The notes below the pieces were generated by a model, which made no database searches, was not told the origin of the DNA, and saw only the letters and a list, made by a program, of their open reading frames with translations. Positions 42,051-52,460 of a DNA stretch of 64,000 nucleotides are shown here, one piece after another. The position numbers were made by a program, and so were the translations under genes. The stretch covers positions 32,825,852 through 32,889,851 of the forward strand of contig JAVIAB010000160.1 in assembly GCA_032433765.1 (NCBI GenBank). Direction: 5' to 3'. Position 1 is the first letter of the stretch, and each line of letters starts with the position of its first letter. The stretch is from Megaustenia siamemsis. Taxonomy: Eukaryota > Mollusca > Gastropoda > Stylommatophora > Ariophantidae.

Positions 42051-42164
42051 ATGAATAGAAAGTTCTCATATTTTCACATTTTGAACTGTTTGTTAGAGAG
42101 GCCATTGGTAGTTATTAATAGCATACTCCATGCACACGTTATCGGTCTTCAAAAATTCTTCGAT

Positions 42165-42590
42165 AAATATGGCGGATAGGCGACAGGAACCATTCAGGCT
42201 CTGTCAGAAAAGTGTTCCTTGTTGCAGTTTCCTCATATTCCAAGTCTGGCTTACTGCCGAAGCGGTTGAGTTTAGTGCTCTTTGCACATCGTGAACTGTG
42301 TTTTTCATCCGGATGTGTTAGGACATTTCGATTGCTTACGATGAATGATGATATCGTATGACGAAGGACAGTTCAGCTCTGTTCGCTTGGTCTTATGTCT
42401 TTTGGCGTGTACTGTAACTGCTATGACGGGGACGGCAGCTGCCTTTCTCTGTTTGGATCTTTCAATGTGATGAGTTCTAATTCGGATGATTTATTAATAA
42501 CAGGTGCGGTTGAGCAATTATGGATTGTATTTCGTTTGCACCAATACCAGGGCCTTCAACTAACCAGAACCATAACCATAATTAGACTCG
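42165..42590 (+). mobile_element. Z retroposon copy
   Basis: Same order of blocks as 26.5-26.9 kb, from ATAGGCGACAGGAACCATT to GCAATTATGGATTG and an AACCATA-type tail. No ORF. TSD not resolved. Confidence 0.72.
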
Positions 42591-43089
42591 AGACTTCAAA
42601 AGCTTTTCTGGAATCCAAAGTTAGAGAAATTTCTGATACTTCTCTCTTCAAATCATAATATTTTCTAATGTTTATGTTGTTAAACATAGCTCCCAATAAT
42701 ATACTCTATTTGGACTTTCCAGAACAAACATTGAAGAAAGTATACAATAAGAACAAGCTGGTCGCTAATAAATTGATGTTAGCTATTACCAAAGAGATGG
42801 TAGTCTCTTTTGAATTAATGAGTATGGCTAATAAAGAGGTGATGGGAAGCTAATAATGAATCCAATAGTTGACACGCTTTGCACAAACCAGAGTTTTACA
42901 TTTCATCCATGATAGAAAAAAGTCTTAGCCCATTCCGGAATTAGACATAAATTAATTTGATTAGTAAACAAAGCCAGACAATTTGTTCCGTTTCTACTGA
43001 GGAAAAATGAAGATTTTTCATGGATTTATATTTAAAAATTTTTCTCTTAAATGTAACGAAATGGCGAAAATCGCACATTAAAGTCTGTG
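42591..43089. other. No gene seen
   Basis: AT-rich sequence. A 61-codon frame at 42668-42853 has no recognised domain. Confidence 0.4.
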
Positions 43090-43260
43090 GGTGAATGCGG
43101 TCAGCCCTATAAGTTGACTGCTTACGTCAATGCCAGAACTGAACCTGCCTCATCTCCCTGTGGTTGTCATGGTAACAGACTAACCAGTGAGTAAGGATCA
43201 GAGAGGCAATTATAGACAATGCTCCAAAGTGACTTAATGAAGTCTGATAGTACCATATTT
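43090..43260 (+). repeat. Dispersed repeat G, partial
   Basis: Contains GTTGACTGCTTACGTCA, CTCATCTCCCTGTGGTTG and AACAGACTAACC in the order seen in the other G copies. Truncated. Confidence 0.5.
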
Positions 43261-43344
43261 GTGTTTAATAGTTTTAAAATAGTGTATTAGAATCAGTGTT
43301 AGTAGGGTTAATAATAGAACCCTGGAAAAGGAATGGGCAGTGTT

Positions 43345-44260
43345 AACCTGGTACATCGTAAGACATATAGCAAATGTGAACAGTGGTCAGTTTTGAATGT
43401 CAGCGGGGTAACCTGGTACATCGTAAGACATATAGCAAATGTGAACAGTGGTCAGTTTTGAATGTCAGCGGGGGTAACCTAGTACATCGTAAGACATATA
43501 GCAAATGTGAACAGTGATCAGTTTTGAATGTCAGCGGGGGTAACCTAGTACATGGTAAGACATATAGCAAATGTGAACAGTGTTCAGTTTTGAATGTCAG
43601 CGGAGTTAACCTGGTACATCGTAAGACATATAGCAAATGTGAACAGTGGTCAGTTTTGAATGTCAGCGGGGGTAACCTAGTACATCGTAAGACATATAGC
43701 AAATGTGAACAGTGATCAGTTTTGAATGTCAGCGGGGGTAACCTAGTACATGGTAAGACATATAGCAAATGTGAACAGTGTTCAGTTTTGAATGTCAGCG
43801 GAGTTAACCTGGTACATCGTAAGACATATAGCAAATGTGAACAGTGGTCAGTTTTGAATGTCAGCGGGGGTAACCTGGTACATCGTAAGACATATAGCAA
43901 ATGTGAACAGTGGTCAGTTTTGAATGTCAGCGGAGTTAACCTGGTACATCGTAAGACATATAGCAAATGTGAACAGTGGTCAGTTTTGAATGTCAGCGGG
44001 GGTAACCTGGTACATCGTAAGACATATAGCAAATGTGAACAGTGGTCAGTTTTGAATGTCAGCGGGGGTAACCTAGTACATCGTAAGACATATAGCAAAT
44101 GTGAACAGTGATCCGTTTTGAATGTCAGCGGGGGTAACTTGGTACATCGTAAGACATATAGCAAATGTGAACAGTGATCAGTTTTGAATGTCAGCGGGGG
44201 TAACCTAGTACATGGTAAGACATATAGCAAATGTGAACAGTGGTCAGTTTTGAATGTCAG
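43345..44260. repeat. 66-bp minisatellite, about 14 copies
   Basis: Unit includes CAGTTTTGAATGTCAGCGGG, TAACCTGGTACATCGTAAGA and CATATAGCAAATGTGAACAG. Unit length is 22 codons, so a 287-codon minus frame (LTFKTDHCSHLLYVL repeats) and shorter plus frames stay open. Linked variants (ATCGTAAG/ATGGTAAG with TGTTCAG, GAGTTAACC) recur as a pattern, showing multi-unit duplication. Confidence 0.95.
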
Positions 44261-44624
44261 CACGAGGAAGTCCCGTGTTCAATTTATGGTCACGTGTCAC
44301 GTGATTGAATACGTTAGAGCAATTTTTTTGTCAGAGAACAGACAGACTTTGCCAGTACTTTGATGGAGACAGACGTGTTATTATTTAGATAGCGGATTGC
44401 GCTGGCAATACGACATCTAGGAGAATGGCTGACATCTGATATAGAGAAGATTAGATAGATATATTGCATTATAGAAGATCAGCCATTAGCTTGGAGAGAA
44501 ATGCAGTTACGTTAGATTCAGGAATATTAGAAATAAGCGTCCACTTCGGACAGTTAATGAACTTAAAGTTCAGACAGACTTAGACATTAATAACCAAATA
44601 GCAGTTAGATAGCCTAGAATTTGT
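44261..44624. other. No gene seen
   Basis: Unique sequence between two arrays. Confidence 0.4.
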
Positions 44625-44815
44625 ATAGAGAAAGTAGTGAGTATGTTTGCCTGCAGATGTATTGAGAAAGTAGTGAGTATGTTTGCCTGCAGATGTATAG
44701 AGAAAGTAGTGAGTATGTTTGCCTGCAGATGTATAGAGAAAGTAGTGAGTATGTTTGCCTGCAGATGTATAGAGAAAGTAGTGAGTATGTTTGCCTGCAG
44801 ATCTTTGTATGGCTA
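44625..44815. repeat. 36-bp minisatellite, five copies
   Basis: Unit GAGAAAGTAGTGAGTATGTT plus TGCCTGCAGATGTATA. Near-identical copies. Frames of 63-97 codons are artefacts. Confidence 0.93.
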
Positions 44816-44944
44816 TAGTGATCTGTGAAATTAAACTTATTGGAGAACTGGAAGGTTGGAACCATCCAACCAATATCTTCTAACATTGCTGCCATCGATT
44901 TGTTGATCCTGTTGCAGTCCCAATGTAATTGTTAAGCTTACGTG

Positions 44945-45340
44945 TGATGTACGCTCTTCTTCTTCATCTTCTTCTTTTGTTTGTCCTTCCTTATTTGCCT
45001 TTCAGCGTCGAGGGAAGATATAATTTGTGGTCTTATGCTCTTCTGTTCACCGCTGCTGTTGTTATGTTTCCTAGTGCTTCTAATATTCCGTCAATCTATC
45101 TTTTTCGTGGTCGACCCTTGGGTCTAGTGTTCTCGCAACGTTTATTGAAGGCTCGTTGTGTTGTGTTTTTCTTTCTGCCTTTTCACGTGGCCAAACCATT
45201 TTATCTGTTATTTCTGTATATATTGGATGGCGGGGGTTATTCCTATGATTTTTTCTCAGTTCTTCATTTCTGATCTTATCTCTCAGACTGTTTCCTGTCA
45301 TTAGTCTAACACATTTCATCTCAGTAGAGGTTATTTTTCT
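44945..45340 (-). pseudogene. RTE (family RE) 3' fragment
   Basis: Minus strand: KCVRLMTGNSLRDKIRNEEL, a KMVWPREKAERKTQHNEPSI-like block, then the DGILEALGNITAAEANRR-type end. Tail is a (GAA)n-like stretch near 44950. Frames broken. Confidence 0.78.
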
Positions 45341-45459
45341 TATTGTGTTTGAAATAAGGGTCTAGTAAAGGGTTAAAATAGATAATTTTGTTTTCTTTAA
45401 CACATTTCGATTGTTTTTGCTTTGGTTGTTTCGTTATTAATTTTGTGTGTGTGTTTTTT

Positions 45460-45515
45460 TGTTTGTTCCTGATGAAGACCTATTGGGCCGAAACGTCGTT
45501 GAGTCTGTGTCGTTC
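45460..45515 (+). other. Hammerhead-like motif, CTGATGA...GAAAC
   Basis: CTGATGA at 45469-45475, a G+C-rich imperfect hairpin (45476-45489), GAAAC at 45490-45494, then GTCGTTGAGTC. The order and spacing recall the hammerhead ribozyme core found in Penelope-like elements and retrozymes. The first base pair next to the core would be A-C, so activity is doubtful. A related but weaker CCTGAGGACGG...CGAATCGTGA occurs at 46532. Confidence 0.3.
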
Positions 45516-45956
45516 ACTTACCACGTAAAGCTTCTTACATACAATTTTTTTCTATTTTTTAATTTTTCCTCCAAAAAGGGTCTATGACTGGCAGATGTAA
45601 TGAACATAATACATTATATTTTCAGTTACATTTAAAGTGTCTGCGGTATCTAATTTAATTGTTATATTATACCGTATCTAAAGTAGTGTGTTTCGTTACT
45701 GTGTCAAGTTACTAAATTAAAATATATTTAACGATACGATATTGTTTGTCGCTGACCTCCAGGTTTATTGAGCAGCCATGATGTTGACTATAAACCTTCC
45801 GTCTTCATTTGTTTGTTGCCATTACCGTAATACTTTATTAAACAAAAGCATATTTCTTCGATTCCAGCTTTATATGATTTTTTTGTTCATTATTTAAAAG
45901 TAAAACAGTGCGTACTTTTAGGGCAATTATTTTGTTTAAACCAGTTTCTATTATTA

Positions 45957-46400
45957 GCATCATCATCATCATCAAGTACCATGCTTGCTGGCATTGGTGA
46001 TCATTCTCTCCACAACTTTTGATCTCGATAGCTATTTATCATTTCTGTTGTTGACCTTTTGCAATGCCAATCTCTTAAGCTGGCTGGTATCTTTTCTCTT
46101 TGCTTTCCTCCATCTCTTCGTCCCTCAACTTTCCTAGATGCCACAATATATTCCAGTTGCTCCCTTTTCATTACATGCCCAAAAAAATGATTGTTTCTTC
46201 TTAACATTGATATTAGCTCTCTCTTTGCTTTGGCCTCCTATAGAACATTTTCATTACTCTTCTTAACTGTTCATTGTATTCTCAACATTCTTCTTTAAAA
46301 CCACATTTCTACAGCCTCCAGTGATTTTCTTGTCTGTTATCCTATTGTCCATGACTCACGTCCATATGTTACGACTGGCTCTACATAACATTTAAGAAAA
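45957..46400 (-). pseudogene. RTE (family RB) 3' fragment with (GAT)n tail
   Basis: Minus strand from about 46400: decayed ESW-type region, WFxRRMLR-like block, NNHFFGHVMKREQLEYIVAS, RRDGGKQREKIPASLRDW, then RDQKLWRE and tail (GAT)n at about 45958-45975. Stops and frameshifts. Confidence 0.8.
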
Positions 46401-46564
46401 GTATATTTTACACAATAAAGTAAGGTAGGTAGCGTGTCCGTTATAGAAGGTTCCCATCGCCTCAATATTTTTTTTGTCTTAGTGATTGTATATACATTAT
46501 ACGTCATTGGTTTGTCATTCCCTTCATAGGGTAAACGCGGTCCTGAGGACGGTAATCACACGAA

Positions 46565-46915
46565 TCGTGATTTCTTAATAAATAAATAAAATAAATTAAT
46601 TAAATAAATTTAATTAATTAATTAAATAAATTAATTAAATAAATAAATAAATAAATAAAATTAATTAATTAAATAAATAAATAAAATACATAAAATAAAA
46701 TAAAATAAAATAAAATAAAATAAAATAAAATAAAATAAAATAAATAAAAATAAAATAAATAAATAAATAAAATAAAATAAAATAAATAAATAAACAAAAT
46801 AAGAAATAAAATAATAAAATAAATAAATAAATAAAAACCCACTCAGCAGGACTCATTCCTTGGACCTTGGGGGTAGGAAACCGAGTTCTTTATCTCCAAG
46901 CCACAGGCGGCTCCT
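46565..46915 (-). repeat. AAAT/AAATA-rich tract with a possible SINE head at its right edge
   Basis: About 275 bp of AAAT, AAATA and TTAA words (46565-46840). At 46841-46915 the minus strand reads as a tRNA-like segment (CCTGTGGCTTGGAG, then CTCGGTTTCCTACC, GGTCCAAGG). It would be followed by the T-rich tract as a tail. The SINE reading is tentative; the low-complexity tract itself is certain. Confidence 0.6.
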
Positions 46916-48274
46916 ACTTTTTCACCTATCTTGTTTTATTTATTAAATAATTAACGTTTACAACATTGTGTAACTTTACTAGGATAAGAAGAAAACAATG
47001 AACACCCCTTTCTAGTGACTGAGTTGGAACAATTCAAGGAAATACCGAGGAAGGGAGCGACAGCGAGAAAGGAGATATTGTTTGTTGGCTATAACATATT
47101 AGTAAATCAAAAGCTGAAGTGATAACATCCGTTAAAGGAACACGATCATCTATGTGTGCATGGTACGTGAAAAAGTATGGAGCAGATGTTTTAAAAAAAA
47201 AAAACAGAGATATATTTTTTTAAAAGAAAAAGAAGAAATCGACGAAGATAAGAAGAAGAAGAAGTACACAATGATGGAAAGATGAATTTAAAAGAGAAAG
47301 GGACTCAGACTATGAAAAATAATTTTATAAAGGGGAGGGTCGGAAAAAAAAACAGAGAAGAAGAACAAGACGACAACAAAGATGAAGAGAAATAATAAAA
47401 GACGACGAAGAAGATAAAACAGAAGAGGAAAAGGGAAGAAGAGTGAGAAGAATTAGCAGCTGAATAAGAAGAAAAAAACAGAATAAGAAATGACGATGAT
47501 GACGGGGAAGAAAAATAAGAAGATTTGTACTTTTCTTTCACAATAAGGGGAAAATACGCTTGAAAGTTTCACATGCTATTGGGTTGTATTTTTTTATTTA
47601 TTTCCCAGATACAAATGCGATGAGGAGAACTTTGTATTTTCTAAATGACATGTAACTTTGCTACAAGAAAATAATCCATAGCCTCTCCATCATTCGAGCG
47701 ACAGCTCAACGGATATTACAGAGGCAGGCTTGTGTTCGGTCATTTAAAAACTCTCACGAGTTAACAGACTGGGCAAATGGGAGCAACGGCACAAAAGATT
47801 CAGAAGACAATAGTTGACGATTGCTGAAAATATGGAAGAAAAATGAAGACAAACGACCAATGACTGCTGGGAGAGAGGAAAATGTACTGAGTAATACCAA
47901 AAAAAAAAGAATATATGAAAGATGTTGACTAAATATAGTTAGCAGCGGATGACAAGAGAGTCAAGGAAAGGGAAGAAATAATTGTTTGGGATTAACATGA
48001 GGTCATTGAGGGCTGCACAATGGGAATCGTGTTTTGTTTAATAAAAAAAAAATGTACCATCGTCAGAATTGGTGACGTAAAAGAAAGAGGAAGTGTTACT
48101 GTGCTTATTTTAAGGTAACGTCCTAGTTTAGCGTCTTTCTGCTTGGAATAACGTAGTCTTGCACGTTATTCGTACGTTCTCTAATCTGTCTTTAGAAAAA
48201 CCCTGGGTTAGAGTTTGGAATACTTTCAGCATAAATCTAAACTTTGTTGAACAAAAAAATAGATTCATTAAATG
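46916..48274. other. No gene; A+G-rich low complexity at 47220-47530
   Basis: AAGAAG and GAAGA words dominate 47220-47530, giving Ser/Phe-rich minus frames without meaning. The remainder is unique sequence without recognised features. Confidence 0.5.
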
Positions 48275-48620
48275 CACAAAAGCTATAAGCAGATGATGCA
48301 TTCAAATGCATGCGGTTACAGGATCGGTGAACCAGAACCATCCAGATCCTACTCCACCTCCCCGTGGTGCCTCCAATAACAGACTAACCTATCTAGTCTG
48401 GCTAAAAACTGGATACTCAAAAATATCATGCTAAAGTCGGATGTGTCGGACCGAAAAGCGCAAATATCACAGTTTTACTGCAAACCACAACGCAGACACG
48501 CCCACTTAACGTCCTTCTAAGGGCGGATGATGAGGAGGTGTATTCCTTTAGTCATCGGGCGAACGCTAACAAACAAAGCAAGCAAATACATGAAGTTAAT
48601 CAGGCGAGATCACTCGTTTA
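48275..48620 (+). repeat. Dispersed repeat G, long copy
   Basis: Carries the fullest set of G blocks: CGGTGAACCAGAACCATCC, ACTCCACCTCCCCGTGGTG, AACAGACTAACC, AAGTCGGATGTGTCGGACCG, CGCAGACACGCCCACTTAAC and TTAGTCATCGGGCGAACGC. The last ten or so blocks match 49.7-50.1 kb in reverse. Confidence 0.65.
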
Positions 48621-49073
48621 GCAGAAAGACGCTGAACTAGGACTTTAGCTATTTTACCGCGTTTGTTAACCCCACTGCCCCGAGCGTGTACATCAGCATG
48701 TATTTGCTCTTGGCTGCTCTCACAGCCACTTTGTTATAATTTATTGCCTTAGTTGAAGAAATTAATCGAGTCTATTTTTAAAATAAAACATGAAGTCCTG
48801 ACAAGAAATTAAGGGAGTGACTCTGATGTTAGTAATAATTTAATGTGATAACTGTAATGGAGTCATTCTGATGTTAGCATCTATTTAATGTGATAAATAT
48901 AAAGGAGTCATTCTAATGTTAGCATCTATTTAATGTGATAAATATAAAGGAGTCATTCTAATGTTAGCATCTATTTAATGTGATAAATATAAAGGAGTCA
49001 TTCTAATGTTAGCATCTATTTAATGTGATAAATATAAAGGAGTCATTCTGGTTTTAATATCGATATAATGTTA

Positions 49074-49355
49074 TAAATATAAAGTTAAAAAAATGTAAAG
49101 TACCCCCGTCACGCCAAGTGGCGTATAGGGAAATATGGTGTTAGTGACCCTATATTTTACAGAACTTCAGCACATGATTTTTGGGGTAATGTTGTCGGTA
49201 TTACGCCCGTGCTGCTTTACTTTCCCAGAAAAAAATCCGGTACCCATTTAAGACTGAGTGAACCCGCAAGCCGTCGGTTGGGATCAAACCCTACCCTTGT
49301 CCTTTGTAGTCCAGTTCACTAACCACTGAACTATCGCGGCTCCCTAAATATAAAG
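49074..49355 (-). mobile_element. S1 SINE inserted in the 45-bp satellite
   Basis: The element occupies 49085-49344. TAAATATAAAG is found on both sides (49074-49084, 49345-49355). The host satellite also contains this word, but its exact duplication at the joints fits a TSD. The head at the right (box A-like GATAGTTCAGTGG, box B region GGGTTTGATCCC) and the hairpin CGCCAAGTGGCG near the left match the 10.2-kb copy. Confidence 0.85.
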
Positions 49356-49589
49356 GAATCATTCTAATGTTATTATCGATTTGATGTGATAAATATAATG
49401 GAATCACTGTAATGTTTAGACCGCTTTACTGTGATAAATATAATGGAGTCACTCTGTTAATAACGATTAACTTTATAAATATAAAGGAGTCACTCTGTTA
49501 ATAACGATTAACTTTATAAATATAAAGGAGTCACTCTGTTAATAACGATTAACTTGATAAATATAATGGAGTCATTGTAGTTTTAATAA

Positions 49590-49700
49590 CTATTCCTTCT
49601 TTCCCTTCTTTTCAAATGAATCTTTAGCATAGGTCTCCAACAAACAAATTTCTAAGCCGTTCTTTATCTTGCCACCCTTGTGATATCATTCCATGTGCTT
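49590..49700 (-). pseudogene. RTE (family RD) 3' scrap
   Basis: Resembles the RD terminus (AGCATAGGTCTCCAACAAAC, then GCCGTTCT and ATCATTCCATGTG) as at 40.44 and 18.87 kb. Confidence 0.6.
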
Positions 49701-49704
49701 GCTT

Positions 49705-50085
49705 GCTTGTGTTCGCCCGATGACTAAAGTATTCTAGAGTGTTCTAATAGACTATAGAATTCCTCTTCGTCATCTGTCCTTAAAAGGAAGTTAAGTGGGC
49801 GTGTCTGCGTTGTATTGGTGTTTGCAGTATAACTGTGATATTTGCGCCATTCGGCCCAACACATCCGACTTCAGCATGACATTTTTGCGTACCGGGTTGT
49901 CTTCCCTCTTCGATCCCTACTCGCTTGGCCAGACTAGACAGGTTAGTCTGTTACTAGAGGCACCACGGAGAGGTATAGCAGGGTCTGTCTGGATGGTTCT
50001 GGTTCACCAATCCTGGCACAAGCCATCAGCTGTGGGTTCGCTGACAACTTCCAGCTCTGGTGCTGTGAGGCGCCATTATACCATG
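49705..50085 (-). repeat. Dispersed repeat G, reverse copy
   Basis: Reverse complement of the G copy at 48.3 kb: GTTCGCCCGATGACTAAAG, AAGTTAAGTGGGCGTGTCTG, ACATCCGACTTCAGCATGA, GGCCAGACTAGACAGGTTAG, GGATGGTTCTGGTTCACC. The 97-codon plus frame here is not a gene. Confidence 0.7.
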
Positions 50086-50719
50086 TGATCAATAAAAAGG
50101 AGTCACTGTGATGTTACTGAGGTTCACTGTGATAAATATAATGGAGTCACACTGATATTAATAACTACTTACTGTGATTAATATAATGGAGTCACGCTGA
50201 TATTAATAACTACTTACTGTGATGAATATAATGGAGTCACACTGATATTAATAACTACTTACTGTGATGAATATAATGGAGTCACACTGATATTAATAAC
50301 TACTTACTGTGACGAATATAATGGAGTCACACTGATATTAATAACTACTTACTGTGATGAATATAATGGAGTCACACTGATATTAATAACTACTTACTGT
50401 GATAAATATAATGGAGTCACACTGATATTAATAACTACTTACTGTGATGAATATAATGGAGTCACACTGATATTAATAACTACTTACTGTGATGAATATA
50501 ATGGAGTCACACTGATATTAATAACTACTTACTGTGATGAATACAAAGGAGTTCCTGTCACATTAATAATTCATTTTGCCCCTTCAATGGCTCTCCTTCA
50601 AAAACTATCTTTACAGCATGTTTCCATTACTCGAGGGAACTGCAGGACCGGAGAATAAAGGCCGCTTGTTCATTGCAGTCGACGCGAGGTGTTAGAGTCA
50701 TATAAAGTTATTGTTTTAC

Positions 50720-51059
50720 CCTTTTTATGGGATTTCTCTGAAGAATGTTGAACATTCCCCGGACAGCTAAAAAGACCAATGAAGGCACACTCAAAAAAGG
50801 GCAACACAAAAAGGGAGCTTCTAAAAAACATCAGAAAAAAACAAGCAACATTCTTCGGGCACATGAGAAGTAAAAAGCAGGAATACCTGGTTACAACTGT
50901 CAAAATACAGGGAAAGAGAGATCGCGGACAACAAAGAGAGAAGAAACTAGATAGCTTGGTGTCATGGCATTGAAAATAGTCAATAACAGAATTGATACGA
51001 CGCACTGTAGATAGAAGATTGTGGAAGGACATGATCGCCTACGCCAACCGGTATTGCAT

Positions 51060-51112
<53 letters not shown>
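50720..51112 (+). pseudogene. RTE (family RA) 3' fragment with long (GAT)n tail
   Basis: Starts in the GFLRRM-like region (GGATTTCTCTGAAGAATGTT), runs through TKRELLKNIRKKQATFFGHM, KIQGKRDRGQQREKKLDSLV, then the TVDRRLWKDMIAYANR end. The tail is about 18 GAT units (51059-51112), the longest in the window. Indels near 50780 and 50970 break the frame. Confidence 0.85.
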
Positions 51113-51380
51113 TCATATTCCTTGAAGAAGAGAATCCTGCACACTCAATACGATAGAACATATTCAGAGACGGAGTATTATTGTCAATGTCATGTGGGAC
51201 AAAAACAATTGTTTACTTGAAAACAACACAAAAAATGAGCATAACGTGAACATGTAAAAGAGGTCCATAGATTTAACAATTAACAGCGTGTCCTGGAAAC
51301 GCTTTAAAAATCAAATCTTCTTACTTTTTCACTGTCATCTTCATTCAGTTCTCTTTGCTCATAAGATTAAACAGAGAAGT
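51113..51380. other. No gene seen
   Basis: Unique sequence between RA and S1. Confidence 0.35.
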
Positions 51381-51656
51381 GAGGAGTAGGTAGCAAAAGT
51401 AAAGTACCCCCGTCACGCCAAGTGGCGTATAGGGAATATGGCGTTAGTGACCATAAATTTTACAGACCTTCGGCACATAATTTTTGGGGAAATGTGGTCG
51501 GTATTACGCCCGTGCCGCTTTACTTTCCCAGAAACAATCCGGTACTCATTTAAGGCTGGGTGAACCCGGAAGCCGTCGGTTGGGATTGAACTCTACCTCT
51601 TGTCCTTTGTAGTCCAGTTCACTAACCACTGAGCTATCGCGGAGAGGAGTAGATAG
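51381..51656 (-). mobile_element. S1 SINE with 13-bp target-site duplication
   Basis: GAGGAGTAGGTAG (51381-51393) and GAGGAGTAGATAG (51644-51656) flank the element at 51394-51643. Complete from the tRNA-like head (GCGATAGCTCAGTGG on the minus strand) to the 3' hairpin and GTACTTTACTTTT end. Very similar to the 49.1-kb copy. Confidence 0.9.
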
Positions 51657-51839
51657 TATATGGATAAATCGTTAGTCTCCGGACAAGAATGTCCTGCTTA
51701 TTGCACAGGCGGTGGGGTTTCTCTTTGAATACTTGGTTTCTCCTCGGCTTAACCCTGTCTTGGTCTCTGTGTGGTCAGATTCGATGTCCAGCCTTCTCGG
51801 TAAATACCAGTAGGTCCCATGTGCACTCATCACACGTTA

Positions 51840-52460
51840 TATAGCCCTTCTCTCTAGGATGCCTCTTTTCACTTCCACCTACACCCGTAGGGTATCAAGG
51901 AAGATACACGGCTCTAGCGCTTGCTCTTTTCTGAGCCTCAACAAATGTCGATGTTGTTGTAGCTTTCCTTGGATGTTGTCAGCCCTTTTTACTCCTGGTC
52001 TACCACGGGCATTTCTTCCATCTCTTTGTTTAATATAAATTGTGTGTGGTGTGGAATCGCTTGACATTATTGTCTGATTTTCTTCTACTTCTTCGTTCCT
52101 TGCTCATCTGCCATTCAGTGTCGAGGGGAGATATAGTTTGCGGTCTTTTGCTCTTCTGTTCGCCTCTGCTGCTGTTATGTTTCCTAGTGCTTCTAATATT
52201 CCATCGATCCATCTTTTTCGTGGTCGACCCTTGGGTCTGGTGTTCTCACAACGTTTGATGAAGGCTCGTTGTGTTGTGTTTTGGTCTTTCAGCCTTGTCA
52301 CGTGGCCAAACCATTTTATTTGTTGTTTCTTTATATATTCTATGGCGGGGGCTAGCTCTTTTCATAGCTTTTTTCTCAGTTCTTCATTTCTGATCTTATC
52401 TCTCAGACTGTTTCATGTCATTCGTCTAACACATTTCATCTCAGTAGAGGTTATTGTTAC
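51840..52460 (-). pseudogene. Two adjacent RTE C-terminal fragments (one RE)
   Basis: 52460 to about 52085 is RE: a decayed FKMLFVRQ-type start, TRLKDQNTTQRAFIKRCENT, RPKGRPRKRWIDGILEALGN and ITAAEANRRAKDRKL, partly open (65-codon frame). 52067 to about 51840 is another RTE end (QRDGRNARGRPGVKRADNIQ, then AQKRA-like in a shifted frame). Both inactive. Confidence 0.78.

Larger units (their letters stand above)
48790..50560. repeat. 45-bp satellite in two subfamilies, interrupted by S1, RD and G
   Basis: Left block 48800-49084 (GATAAATATAAAGGAGTCAT plus TCTAATGTTAGCATC), middle variants 49355-49580 (about 41 bp), right block 50090-50550 (GATGAATATAATGGAGTCAC plus ACTGATATTAATAAC, near-identical copies). 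S1 (49085-49344), an RD scrap (49590-49700) and a G copy (49705-50085) sit inside. Confidence 0.92.

Noticed and set aside
43400..44263. 287-codon Cys/His-containing repeat frame that resembles a zinc-finger array
   Set aside because: HCSH and RC spacing comes from the 66-bp unit, not a C2H2 pattern. No linker or fold signature, and several frames are open.
49795..50088. 97-codon frame
   Set aside because: It is the reverse copy of repeat G, whose other copies have no such frame.
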